Shown piece by piece: positions 1 to 7,503 of a stretch of 64,000 nucleotides of DNA. Each line of letters starts with the position of its first letter. Positions within the stretch are counted from its first letter, which is position 1. Under the pieces are notes generated by a model that was not told where the DNA came from, did not search any database, and saw only the letters and a program-made list of their open reading frames with translations. The stretch lies in the NCBI GenBank assembly GCA_016214855.1, contig JACRMT010000004.1, forward strand, positions 682,001 to 746,000, written 5' to 3'. Source of the stretch: Nitrospirota bacterium. Lineage in GTDB: Bacteria > Nitrospirota > Thermodesulfovibrionia > Thermodesulfovibrionales > UBA6898. The translations under genes were made by a program, and so were the position numbers.

Positions 1-59
1 ACAGGATACTCCTTCCTGAGCCGCCTTATGATCACTGCCATATGCTTCCTGTTTTCCAT
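1..59 (-). CDS. N-terminal fragment of a gene running off the window, possibly endonuclease III
   Basis: Reading leftward, an ATG at 59 is preceded by a good Shine-Dalgarno (GGGGAG about 5 bases upstream) and opens a frame without stops up to the window edge, giving 19 residues that start MENRKHMAVIIRRLRKEYP. A short basic helix ending in a tyrosine-proline is what the start of endonuclease III (Nth) proteins looks like, where it precedes the NPFELL...ILSAQ region. That assignment is a guess from very few residues; the gene itself is well supported by its ribosome site and by the divergent arrangement with the next gene. Confidence 0.4.
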   Translation of the reverse strand, partial: MENRKHMAVIIRRLRKEYP

Positions 60-121
60 ATCGTCTCCCCTGAGTAGCCTGATCTAACCCATTATAACAG
101 AGCTTCAGCTGCACAAAAAAA

Positions 122-149
122 TTGACAATGTTCATATTTCTGGTAGAAT
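122..149 (+). promoter_or_regulatory. sigma-70-like promoter of the ferritin-like gene
   Basis: TTGACA at 122-127 and TAGAAT at 144-149 are separated by 16 bases. The predicted transcript start lies near 156, about 35 bases before the ATG at 191. Confidence 0.65.
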
Positions 150-190
150 GAAGACATAATTCGTCTTATTTTCGAATCAAAGGAGGCCGT

Positions 191-628
191 ATGAAAAAAA
201 AGAAACCTGCAGATGTCTCAAAAGGGCTGATCAAGGTCCTGAAGGACTGGCAGCATCTTGAAGATGAATCGATCAGCCATGCCGAAGCCGCGATCAAAAA
301 GACCAAAAATAAGCTGGTGAAGATGACCATGGAGATGATCAAACACGATTCGCAGAAGCACAGGGTCATGCAGCAGCTTCTTATCGACAGTCTTACCAAA
401 GAATCACTCGTGCTGGAACCTGAAGAGCTTGCCGGCCTTTCCGAAGGTCTGAACAAGCATCTTGCAGCTGAAGCAAAGACCCTTGAGCTTGCAGACAAGG
501 CTCTTCAGAACAGCGAACTGTTCGTAACACGCTATATTCTCTCCTATCTGATCGCTGACGAACAGAAGCACCACGCGCTGCTGAGCAAGCTGAACGAACT
601 GAAGAGGGCGGTCGTTTTCGTAACATAG
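191..628 (+). CDS. ferritin-like four-helix-bundle protein
   Basis: A 145-residue, highly charged, all-helical protein. Four amphipathic helices carry the carboxylate/histidine pattern of the ferritin-like superfamily: EDESISHAEAA near residue 25, KHDSQKH near 55, HLAAEAKTLE near 90 and ADEQKHHALL near 125, which could bind a di-iron site as in rubrerythrin-type proteins. No rubredoxin domain or signal peptide is seen, so it should be cytoplasmic. The start is fixed by AGGAGG at 181-186. It is followed 29 bases later by a cytochrome gene. Substrate (iron storage, peroxide or other) cannot be told from the sequence. Confidence 0.65.
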   Translation: MKKKKPADVSKGLIKVLKDWQHLEDESISHAEAAIKKTKNKLVKMTMEMIKHDSQKHRVMQQLLIDSLTKESLVLEPEELAGLSEGLNKHLAAEAKTLELADKALQNSELFVTRYILSYLIADEQKHHALLSKLNELKRAVVFVT

Positions 629-657
629 AATCCATCAAAAAAAAGAGGAGTCACCCT

Positions 658-1173
658 ATGAAAACCATAACAATAATCATGGTCATCGGCATGGTCCTTG
701 GACTTTTCTCTCTTGCATTTGCGATCCACGAGACCATTCCGGCCGAAACACAGCTTATGCTCCCGGCTGCCAACGCGGTCAAGGTGTACGAATATATAAC
801 CAAAAGCAGCCCCTATACGCGCTGGGACTTGTGGCCGGGCAGACAGAAGATGTATCCCGGCACACAGCCGCACGGCGACTTTCTGACAACCTATGTAAAT
901 GACACCGGAATGTTCGGCTTGAGAAAGAAAACGGGGACCATGCCGGAAGGCACGATCATCGCCAAGGAAAACTATGGAACTGACAGGAAGTTTAATGCAC
1001 TCTCGGTCATGTACAAGATCAAGGGCTACAACCCTGCTGCTTCTGACTGGTTCTGGGCAAAGTATGACAAAGACGGTAATGTCCTTGCTTCAGGACGGGC
1101 AGATGCATGCATCAAATGTCACGAAAAGAAAAAAGACAATGACTTCGTCTTCACGGGTGATCTGAAGAAATAG
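658..1173 (+). CDS. small periplasmic cytochrome c, P460-like
   Basis: A 171-residue protein with a clear Sec signal peptide (about residues 1-22, ending LAFA) and a single heme c motif, CIKCH, only some 15 residues from the C-terminus. The body, with WPGRQKMYPGTQPHGDF and later a GYNPAASDWFWAKYD stretch, looks like the cytochrome P460 family, in which one c-type heme is attached near the end of a small beta-rich domain. Members of the family are found in many respiratory bacteria, often without known substrate. An AGGAG site precedes the ATG. It probably shares the promoter of the upstream ferritin-like gene. Confidence 0.65.
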   Translation: MKTITIIMVIGMVLGLFSLAFAIHETIPAETQLMLPAANAVKVYEYITKSSPYTRWDLWPGRQKMYPGTQPHGDFLTTYVNDTGMFGLRKKTGTMPEGTIIAKENYGTDRKFNALSVMYKIKGYNPAASDWFWAKYDKDGNVLASGRADACIKCHEKKKDNDFVFTGDLKK

Positions 1174-1264
1174 GGTCCATGATACAGGTCATAGTAACAG
1201 AGCGTGATCCGCATTATGCTGTAAGAGGATAGCGCAAACAATTTGATCATCACAAGGAGGAACC

Positions 1265-1486
1265 ATGTTAGAGAAAGTTCAGGCAGCTTTAGACCAGATC
1301 AGACCCATGCTCCAGAGAGACGGCGGAGACGCCCAGCTCGTGGAGGTAACTCCGGATGGAGTGGTAAAGCTTAAACTTGTCGGTGCGTGCGGTCATTGCC
1401 CCATGTCGCAGATGACGCTCAAGATGGGCATAGAAAAGAGGCTTAAGGAACAGCTGCCGGAGATCAAAGAAGTAATCTCCGTATAA
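1265..1486 (+). CDS. Nfu/NifU C-terminal domain iron-sulfur scaffold
   Basis: The 73-residue protein is just the NifU-like C-terminal domain. It has the conserved scaffold motif CGHCP (cysteines 42 and 45), flanked by the typical [10 protein letters not shown] start and a [13 protein letters not shown] helix. Such proteins assemble and hand on [4Fe-4S] clusters, which this window needs in quantity for its ferredoxin-like subunits. The start follows AAGGAGG at 1254-1260. Confidence 0.88.
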   Translation: MLEKVQAALDQIRPMLQRDGGDAQLVEVTPDGVVKLKLVGACGHCPMSQMTLKMGIEKRLKEQLPEIKEVISV

Positions 1487-1521
1487 CGCGCATTTCGTCA
1501 ATGTTCAGAAAGGAGGGTCGT

Positions 1522-1719
1522 ATGATCAAGGTCAAGACCTTTGGGATGGAACTGAAGCCGCTCCAGGCAATGCACGAACTTGCAGAGCTCGATGAGCTGG
1601 TGAATACGTTCATTGCTACAAACAGGATCAAGGATGTTATCTCGGTCTCTGATTCAGCAACAACGGACGACAAGGGTGAAACGATCGGACTTATCCGTGT
1701 TCTTTGTTATGAGATCTGA
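1522..1719 (+). CDS. small conserved hypothetical protein (possibly Cse60-like)
   Basis: A 65-residue protein starting at the ATG preceded by AGGAGGG at 1511-1517; an earlier in-frame ATG at 1501 lies upstream of this ribosome site and is rejected. The pattern MIKVKTFG, then ELDELVNTFIATN, then a beta-strand ISVSD and a final GLIRVLCYE strand resembles the small alpha/beta fold of Cse60-type proteins, but the similarity is weak. It directly follows nfu with a 35-base gap and may be cotranscribed. No catalytic motif is seen. Confidence 0.6.
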   Translation: MIKVKTFGMELKPLQAMHELAELDELVNTFIATNRIKDVISVSDSATTDDKGETIGLIRVLCYEI

Positions 1720-1806
1720 CCGCAGTATGGTCATTGTTCCGGCATGCAGGCAAGATCAAATCGGATAAGAACAGGGGCACCGGCAGGGAGAAGGCAGATA
1801 AGAAAA

Positions 1807-1844
1807 CGGGAAAGGCCCCCCGGTTAACCAGGGGGCCTTTCCCG
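1807..1844 (-). terminator. intrinsic terminator of the cold-shock gene
   Basis: A perfect 14-bp stem (1807-1820 with 1831-1844) closes a 10-base loop. Read on the minus strand it starts 5 bases after the cold-shock stop codon and is followed by TTTTCTT. The plus strand has no T tract, so it acts leftward. Confidence 0.85.
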
Positions 1845-1849
1845 ATGTA

Positions 1850-2050
1850 TTACAGCTTGACTACGTTGACTGCCTTGGGACCTTTCGGGCCTTTTTCAGT
1901 ATCAAAGCTCACTTTGTCACCTTCGGCAAGAGTCTTGAACCCGTTGCCCTGAATGGATGTGTGGTGTACAAAAAGTTCACTTCCGTCTTCGCCCGTAATG
2001 AAGCCAAAACCTTTGCTCTCGTTGAACCATTTCACTGTTCCTTCTGCCAT
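1850..2050 (-). CDS. cold-shock protein, CspA family
   Basis: A 66-residue single cold-shock domain with both nucleic-acid-binding motifs, KGFGFI (RNP1, about residue 13) and LFVHHTSI (RNP2, about residue 26). It begins with the standard [13 protein letters not shown]. The protein is an RNA chaperone that melts secondary structure at low temperature or in growth transitions. AAGGAGG precedes the ATG. It is a single-gene unit with its own promoter (2171-2198), a structured leader of about 110 bases and its own terminator, the usual architecture of a thermally controlled csp gene. Confidence 0.95.
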   Translation of the reverse strand: MAEGTVKWFNESKGFGFITGEDGSELFVHHTSIQGNGFKTLAEGDKVSFDTEKGPKGPKAVNVVKL

Positions 2051-2078
2051 TTCCTTATACCTCCTTATCTCTAAACTG

Positions 2079-2163
2079 GAATTTTAGAAGTCAGAAACAA
2101 AAAAAGACCACAAAGTCAAAAGTCTTTGTGATCTTTAAGTAAACGCAAAAACTTCTAAAATTC
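2079..2163 (-). promoter_or_regulatory. nested-hairpin 5' leader of the cold-shock mRNA
   Basis: Within the leader, 2079-2091 pairs perfectly with 2151-2163 (13 bp). Inside it 2103-2115 pairs with 2124-2136 (13 bp with one G-U). The outer arm begins within a base or two of the predicted transcript start. This looks like a temperature-responsive or stabilising structure as known for cspA mRNAs, although the sequence itself is not recognised as a known family. Confidence 0.6.
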
Positions 2164-2170
2164 TGCTGAA

Positions 2171-2198
2171 CAATAACATGTCCAGACAAGTTCGTCAA
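2171..2198 (-). promoter_or_regulatory. sigma-70-like promoter of the cold-shock gene
   Basis: On the minus strand TTGACG (2198-2193) and TTATTG (2176-2171) are spaced by 16 bases, placing the transcript start near 2164, about 113 bases before the start codon. Confidence 0.5.
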
Positions 2199-2228
2199 GA
2201 AAGAAAATCGAAAAGACAAAAATAGTCC

Positions 2229-2570
2229 TTAACCGCCGGAACGCTTAGGCCGGTACCCAAGCTTCTCCAGAGCTGCCATGACCGTGCCGCAGTGATCGCC
2301 CTGGATCTCCAGAGCGTTATCCTTCATGGTGCCGCCCGTACCGATGCCTGACTTCAGGCGCTTAAGCAGCGCCTCTTTTTCCTGCTGCGGCAGTTGGAGA
2401 CCTTCAACGACCGTAACGGATTTGCCGCCCCTGCCCTTGCGGTCAAGCCGAACGATCACCCTTTGCCCGCTTGTCCGCTGACTGGCAGGGAGGTCTTTTT
2501 CAGCCGGAGCTTCCTTCCTCGAAATCGCTTTTTCTGTTGAATATACCAATCTTGTATTACCTGCTGACAT
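2229..2570 (-). CDS. yciH: SUI1/eIF1-like translation factor (YciH family)
   Basis: The C-terminal 75 residues are a SUI1 domain: RVIVRLDRKGRGGKSVTVV, then LLKRLKSGIGTGGTMKD and LEIQGDH near the end, followed by the basic tail YRPKRSGG. Bacterial members bind the small ribosomal subunit and influence start-site fidelity. The frame is open much further upstream, but that part runs through a dispersed hairpin repeat and is not protein-like, so I start at the ATG at 2570 (113 residues); the ATG at 2579 is equally possible. No clear Shine-Dalgarno is seen. A TACAAT hexamer sits close upstream of the start. Confidence 0.85.
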   Translation of the reverse strand: MSAGNTRLVYSTEKAISRKEAPAEKDLPASQRTSGQRVIVRLDRKGRGGKSVTVVEGLQLPQQEKEALLKRLKSGIGTGGTMKDNALEIQGDHCGTVMAALEKLGYRPKRSGG

Positions 2571-2625
2571 GATGATCATTGTAACATGTGTGACAGCATT
2601 CAGTTCTGATGGGACCGCTTCAAGA

Positions 2626-2713
2626 ATCCCCTCCTTACCAAGGAGGGGGCTGGGGAGGTTTTGCTTGTTTATCCGATACCCCACCCGACCTCCCCTTGTA
2701 AAGGAGAGGTGGC
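2626..2713. repeat. dispersed double-hairpin repeat, copy 1
   Basis: Two G/C-rich palindromes, CCTCCTT-acc-AAGGAGG and a second CCTCCCCTT-gta-AAGGAGAGG, lie in a divergent intergenic region. Similar elements occur at 8986, 14114 and 20708. This copy is the most degenerate in its outer arms. Confidence 0.7.
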
Positions 2714-2886
2714 ACACGCCGAATAACTGAAGGATTACACATGACCGATGCTTTTCCTTGACACGGTCTGTCGTCAGCTGTTAACCTTCACTATCAAATA
2801 ACTGCTGTACCCGGATGAAAACTACGTCATTGTAAGCCCCCATGCACCTGGCTTTTTACCCCGACCGCAGAATAAAAGGAGTTTTT

Positions 2887-4215
2887 ATGAAATTTCACGC
2901 ATTCAATCTTCACACGCAAGTCACAGCTGGTATTACGGCTGCAGGCTATGTCACGCCTACGCCTATCCAGGTGCAGGCAATTCCGCCCGTCCTTGAAGGC
3001 AGCGATGTCATGGGACTGGCCCAGACCGGCACAGGAAAAACAGCGGCCTTTGTGCTGCCTATCCTCCATCGTCTTATGCAGGGGGAGCGCAGACATGTTC
3101 GTGCCCTCATCGTAGCGCCGACGCGGGAACTGGCAGAACAGATACACGAAACGATCAATAACCTCGGCAATCATACCAGGCTTAAGAGTGTAACCATATA
3201 CGGCGGTGTCGGATTCAATCCCCAGGTCGAGAAACTCAGACGCGGAGCCGAGATCGTGGTTGCCTGTCCCGGCCGTCTGCTCGATCATATCGAGCAGCGC
3301 ACGATCAACCTGTCCCAGGTAGAAGTGCTTGTACTGGACGAGGCAGACCGCATGTTCGATATGGGTTTTCTGCCTGACATCAGAAAGATCATCAAGCATA
3401 TACCGGCGAAACGCCAGACGCTTCTCTTTTCTGCGACCATGCCGGACGATATACGCAAACTGGCACACGATATACTGAACAGGCCGGTTACCGTTCAGGT
3501 CGATCATACTGCACCGGCAAATACGGTCAGTCATGCACTCTATCCGGTGGACCAGCACCTCAAAACCGCTCTTCTTCTTGAGCTGTTAAAACATACAGAC
3601 ACGGAATCAGTGCTTATCTTCACGCGCACAAAGCATAGGGCAAAACGGGTCGGTCAGCAACTCGAACGGGTCGGGTACCGTGCGACATCGCTTCAGGGCA
3701 ACCTTTCCCAGAACAGGCGCCAGGAAGCGCTGGATGGATTTCGGAGCGGCAAGTTTCAGATCCTTGTGGCAACAGACATCGCAGCACGCGGGATCGACGT
3801 TTCATCCATATCCCATGTCATAAACTACGACATGCCGGATACCGCAGACGCATACACGCACCGGATCGGGCGTACCGGACGCGCTGCCAAGACGGGTGAT
3901 TCTTTCACCTTTGTCACGCGCGAAGATGAAGAGACGGTCCGCAGTATCGAACGCGTCCTGGGGAAGAAAGTGAAGCGCTGCACACTGGAAGACTTCGACT
4001 ATACAAAGGCTGCTCCTGCCCGCGATGCTGAATTTGCAAGGCCTCCGCGCGAACCTCAGCGCAGATGGAAGACCAGGGGCACAGAAGCGAAAAAACCGGG
4101 AAGGTCCGACACATCGAGAGAAGGAAGATCAGAAGGTCCGAAAACAGCCTATAGAGGCGCTGAATCCCGTCAAAAGCCTGCTGCAGCCACTCATAAATAC
4201 CGTCCCAGCCGCTGA
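2887..4215 (+). CDS. rhlE: DEAD-box ATP-dependent RNA helicase, RhlE type
   Basis: A 442-residue SF2 helicase with all motifs in order: the Q motif PTPIQVQAIP, motif I AQTGTGKT, Ia PTRELAEQ, II DEAD, III SAT, then RecA-2 with ATDIAARGIDV and VI HRIGRTGRA. The tail after about residue 370 is rich in Arg, Lys and Pro, as in RhlE and DeaD helicases, and is likely an RNA-binding extension. It remodels RNA in ribosome assembly or decay. The ATG at 2887 follows AAAAGGAG; the frame upstream has no ribosome site. It lies near the cold-shock gene, and both are commonly needed in the cold. Confidence 0.92.
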   Translation: MKFHAFNLHTQVTAGITAAGYVTPTPIQVQAIPPVLEGSDVMGLAQTGTGKTAAFVLPILHRLMQGERRHVRALIVAPTRELAEQIHETINNLGNHTRLKSVTIYGGVGFNPQVEKLRRGAEIVVACPGRLLDHIEQRTINLSQVEVLVLDEADRMFDMGFLPDIRKIIKHIPAKRQTLLFSATMPDDIRKLAHDILNRPVTVQVDHTAPANTVSHALYPVDQHLKTALLLELLKHTDTESVLIFTRTKHRAKRVGQQLERVGYRATSLQGNLSQNRRQEALDGFRSGKFQILVATDIAARGIDVSSISHVINYDMPDTADAYTHRIGRTGRAAKTGDSFTFVTREDEETVRSIERVLGKKVKRCTLEDFDYTKAAPARDAEFARPPREPQRRWKTRGTEAKKPGRSDTSREGRSEGPKTAYRGAESRQKPAAATHKYRPSR

Positions 4216-4271
4216 TCCGGGACAGACGCAGGCAGCAACTGACCGCGCTGGAGGAAAACGTCCGGCGCGGG

Positions 4272-5882
4272 TCAGTTCCTGCCCTGTTTCAGACCGACAG
4301 CGCCGGTATTGATCTCGGAGCTGAAATGGAATTCTATGTCAGGATAATCGGTCCGTATCCTCTGCAGTTCCCAATCCGACTCTGAAAAAAAGACCACATT
4401 GCCGTATTTGTCCGTGCCGAGCTTTGCCGAGCGGTAATCGCAGAATTTGGCGAGCTTTTTTGGATCATGAGATGTTATCCAGCAGGCCTTGTTGAAGTTG
4501 AGATGACTGAAACGACATGAAGCCCCGTATTCATGCAGCAGGCGGTATTGTATAACGTCGAACTGCAGTTCCCCTACTGTGCCGACAATCCGCCTCTTTC
4601 CCTGTTCCTGAATAAAGAGCTGTGCAACGCCTTCATCAGTAAGTTGGAGCAGGCCCTTTTCGAGCTGCTTGGACCGCATCGGATCAGTATTAATGACCTC
4701 CTTGAAGACCTCAGGAGAAAAACTCGGGATACCCTGGAACATGATCTTTTCACCCTCAGTCAGCGTATCGCCGATCTTGAAGTTGCCGGTATCATAGAGA
4801 CCGATCACATCCCCAGGATAGGCCTCTTCGATGATGCTCTTTTCCTGAGCCAAAAAACTGGCCGGGCTCCTGAATTTCAGGTCCTTTCCCAGCCGCACGT
4901 GGTGAAAGAATTTATTCCGTTCGAACTTTCCTGAACATATCCGCAGAAAAGCGATCCTGTCCCTGTGCCTGGGATCGAGGTTTGCATGGATCTTAAATAC
5001 AAATCCGCTGAAGCTCTTTTCATCAGGATGGATTATGCGGGTATCGGCAATCCTGCTCCGCGGCGGAGGAGCGATGGCGGTAAACGTGGTAAGCAGTTCC
5101 TTTACTCCAAAATTATTGACAGCACTTCCGAAAAAGACCGGCGCAAGATCAGCGTCAAGATACCTCTGCCGCTCAAAAGGCTCATAGACCCCTTCGATAA
5201 GCGCGATATCTTCCCGAAGTTGAAATGCAAATTCACCCAGCCGCTCGTCAAGCACCCTGTCGGAAATCGTATCCACCGCCAAAACATCTTCCGCAATGGA
5301 TGAGCCGCCGGGACGAAAGAGATGCAGGCTTTTATCGTAAATGTTATAGACCCCTTTGAAGGAAGAACCCATGCTGATCGGCCAGCTGAGAGGGCGGACC
5401 TTGATGCGCAGTTTTTCTTCGATCTCATCAAGAAGCTCGAACGGTCTTTTACCCTCGCGGTCCAGCTTGTTGATGAAAACGATGACCGGTGTTTTTCTCA
5501 TCCGGCAGACTTCCATCAGCTTTTCGGTCTGCTCTTCCACGCCCTTTACGCAGTCGACAACAATGATGACACTGTCAACAGCAGTAAGTGTGCGATACAC
5601 ATCCTCTGCAAAATCTTTGTGGCCAGGCGTGTCCAGAAGATTGATCTTCTTGCCGTTGTATTCGAAGTTCATCACTGAGGTGGCCACAGAGATACCCCTC
5701 TGCTTCTCGATCTCCATGAAGTCAGACGCCGTGCTTTTTTTTATCTTGTTCGACTTGACCGCTCCGGCGGTCTGAATGGCGCCGCCGAACAGGAGCAGCT
5801 TTTCCGTGAGCGTCGTCTTCCCGGCATCAGGGTGGCTGATTATCGCAAATGTTCTTCTTCTCTTTATTTCTTCAGTGTACAT
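4272..5882 (-). CDS. prfC: peptide chain release factor 3
   Basis: A translational GTPase of 536 residues, close to the usual 529. G motifs are present: G1 SHPDAGKTT, the switch region [10 protein letters not shown]3 DTPGHKD and G4 NKLD. The long [10 protein letters not shown] and C-terminal FEPYGASC-like region ([11 protein letters not shown]) match RF3 rather than EF-G. RF3 removes RF1 and RF2 from the ribosome after termination. I start at MYTEEIKRR because GAGGT stands 8 bases before that ATG; an upstream ATG at 5927 has no ribosome site. It converges with rhlE. Confidence 0.93.
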   Translation of the reverse strand: MYTEEIKRRRTFAIISHPDAGKTTLTEKLLLFGGAIQTAGAVKSNKIKKSTASDFMEIEKQRGISVATSVMNFEYNGKKINLLDTPGHKDFAEDVYRTLTAVDSVIIVVDCVKGVEEQTEKLMEVCRMRKTPVIVFINKLDREGKRPFELLDEIEEKLRIKVRPLSWPISMGSSFKGVYNIYDKSLHLFRPGGSSIAEDVLAVDTISDRVLDERLGEFAFQLREDIALIEGVYEPFERQRYLDADLAPVFFGSAVNNFGVKELLTTFTAIAPPPRSRIADTRIIHPDEKSFSGFVFKIHANLDPRHRDRIAFLRICSGKFERNKFFHHVRLGKDLKFRSPASFLAQEKSIIEEAYPGDVIGLYDTGNFKIGDTLTEGEKIMFQGIPSFSPEVFKEVINTDPMRSKQLEKGLLQLTDEGVAQLFIQEQGKRRIVGTVGELQFDVIQYRLLHEYGASCRFSHLNFNKACWITSHDPKKLAKFCDYRSAKLGTDKYGNVVFFSESDWELQRIRTDYPDIEFHFSSEINTGAVGLKQGRN

Positions 5883-5964
5883 CAGACAATACCTCGTTAT
5901 CGGAAATCCCTTGCAGAACAGCTTCATAGTATACCCGACCTATCAAAGATGAGGCAAATTCCTA

Positions 5965-5970
5965 TATAAT
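5965..5970 (+). promoter_or_regulatory. perfect -10 box just upstream of a start codon
   Basis: TATAAT ends 9 bases before the ATG at 5980 and there is no Shine-Dalgarno, so transcription would begin almost at the start codon. No convincing -35 is seen. Confidence 0.4.
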
Positions 5971-5979
5971 TTCAGCACC

Positions 5980-6630
5980 ATGAGTGAGATCAGAACCTAT
6001 GCCTCCTACGCTGTTTCACAGGAGCTCAACCGCAGAGAGTTCAGAAAAAAACTGGACCTGTTCCCTGCTGAACTGCGTCACTATGTCATCCTCTCAGAAG
6101 GGATCATCGGCGCTGCAAATGCAAAAAGGGTCGCTGGAACCCCTGCAGCGGTTGTCAGGGACGGTGAAGCTTTTGCGGCAGAGCTGCTGGACATGATCAA
6201 GCCGGGCCAGGATGATGCATTCAGGGGAGTTCTGGAGACCTGCCTTATCGAGACCATGAAAGACGAATTAAGGTTCTGCTGCCCGAACTGCGCGAACTTC
6301 GATGCCTGCATTGACCTTGATAATCTTCCTGTGGGCCACCTCTTCAGGGACCGGGCAGAAGGCCAGGATTCAGATGAACTGAAGAGGAAAATAGCAGGCC
6401 GGATCGGACAAGCGCTGCAGAAGACCCCTCATCTTGAGGCAGAAAGTGCGCAGCTCCTTTGCAAGGACTTCCGGCACCAATACACGTTATCATCCATAGG
6501 CGACGTATTCAACCGGTACGCTGATATCGCGGCAGAGCTTCAACGTTCTCATGGCATTGATTACAGAAAGATCCAGCAGGAGATGATATCGCTCAATATG
6601 GACTTTTATGCAAAATACAAAGACCAATAG
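5980..6630 (+). CDS. conserved hypothetical protein with a cysteine cluster
   Basis: A 216-residue soluble, mostly helical protein that I do not recognise. Its one distinctive feature is the cluster FCCPNCANFDACIDL at about residues 106-120, four cysteines that could hold a metal or an iron-sulfur cluster. The rest is amphipathic helix without signal peptide or membrane segment. Its end overlaps the start of greB by 23 bases, so the two are translationally coupled and may act in related processes. The message looks leaderless (TATAAT 9 bases upstream, no ribosome site). Confidence 0.7.
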   Translation: MSEIRTYASYAVSQELNRREFRKKLDLFPAELRHYVILSEGIIGAANAKRVAGTPAAVVRDGEAFAAELLDMIKPGQDDAFRGVLETCLIETMKDELRFCCPNCANFDACIDLDNLPVGHLFRDRAEGQDSDELKRKIAGRIGQALQKTPHLEAESAQLLCKDFRHQYTLSSIGDVFNRYADIAAELQRSHGIDYRKIQQEMISLNMDFYAKYKDQ

Positions 6631-7099
6631 TGCCGTCTCGTCCTATATAACCCCTGACGGACATAAATGCCTCCATGATGAGCTGTCCTTTCTCTGGAAA
6701 ACCAAGAGGCCTCAGGTGACCCAGGCAGTTGCCGAGGCTGCTGCCATGGGCGACCGTTCCGAGAATGCGGAATATATTTACGGCAAGAGACAGTTGCGGC
6801 AGATCGATTCCCGTATCCGCTTTCTGAAGAAACGACTGGAAAAGCTGGTCGTCGTGGACAGAAAGCCGGCTGATACGTCAAAGGTGTATTTCAGCGCATG
6901 GGTCGAGCTGGAGGATACGGACGGGAACGCTTACCGGTACCGCATCGTCGGACCTGACGAGACCGACTCTGAAAAGAACTTCATCAGCATAGATTCCCCC
7001 ATGGCAAAGGCGTTAATGCGCAGGTCAGAAGGAGATGAAGTGACCGTCGTCAGGCCTAACGGAACAATGACCTTTGTGATTACATCGATCAGGTATTAG
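6608..7099 (+). CDS. greB: transcript cleavage factor GreB
   Basis: A 163-residue Gre factor. The N-terminal coiled-coil carries the acidic tip GDRSENAEY (about residues 46-54) which reaches into the RNA polymerase channel, and the helix with KRQLRQIDSRIRFLKKRLE follows. The C-terminal FKBP-like domain has YRIVGPDETD and SPMAKALM, with the GreB-type ISIDSP segment. It rescues backtracked polymerase by stimulating RNA cleavage. The start overlaps the preceding gene. The direction and overlap argue for one transcript from about 5977. Confidence 0.92.
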   Translation: MQNTKTNSAVSSYITPDGHKCLHDELSFLWKTKRPQVTQAVAEAAAMGDRSENAEYIYGKRQLRQIDSRIRFLKKRLEKLVVVDRKPADTSKVYFSAWVELEDTDGNAYRYRIVGPDETDSEKNFISIDSPMAKALMRRSEGDEVTVVRPNGTMTFVITSIRY

Positions 7100-7503
7100 T
7101 TTTCGTCTTGAAATGCATTCTCCTGTCAAAGTTAAAAACGCCTAAAAATCCAGAGGGCTCTTCGACTCTTTGATGGTTTTTCATTTTCCCCTTGACCTCA
7201 CGATAACATTTTGATAGAGCTAATTAATTTTTGACAGGATTATGAATCCGGGGGGGACGAAGACTTGCAATCAGAATTACGGAAAAGGACTGATACTGTT
7301 GTTTTTTGCAGGCAATAAATGAAAACACGGCTGATAGAACATTGTTTTTTATATCGCATGCGCCTTTTTGATAAATTATAGGTTCAAGGAGTGGGTTGAT
7401 CAATCAAAAACTGCGATAATTACATTTTCAGTATCTTTTAAAAATAAAGGGTAACGCCGTTGTCTGCAAAGTTATATCGCATGCTATGTAATCAGCGCAA
7501 AGA
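7100..7503. other. 404-base AT-rich stretch without genes, with a 13-base direct repeat
   Basis: This lies between the convergent ends of greB and cca. I find no credible coding frame and no clear terminator. The 13-base sequence TTATATCGCATGC occurs at 7349-7361 and again at 7472-7484, 123 bases apart and in the same orientation; its core GCATGC is palindromic. A run of seven G is at about 7251-7257. The composition is lower in G+C than the flanks. Confidence 0.45.

Noticed and set aside
2827-3558. Long open frame of 243 codons on the minus strand opposite the helicase
   Set aside because: It mirrors rhlE codons, has no ribosome site, and its translation is rich in Cys, His and Arg without any domain.
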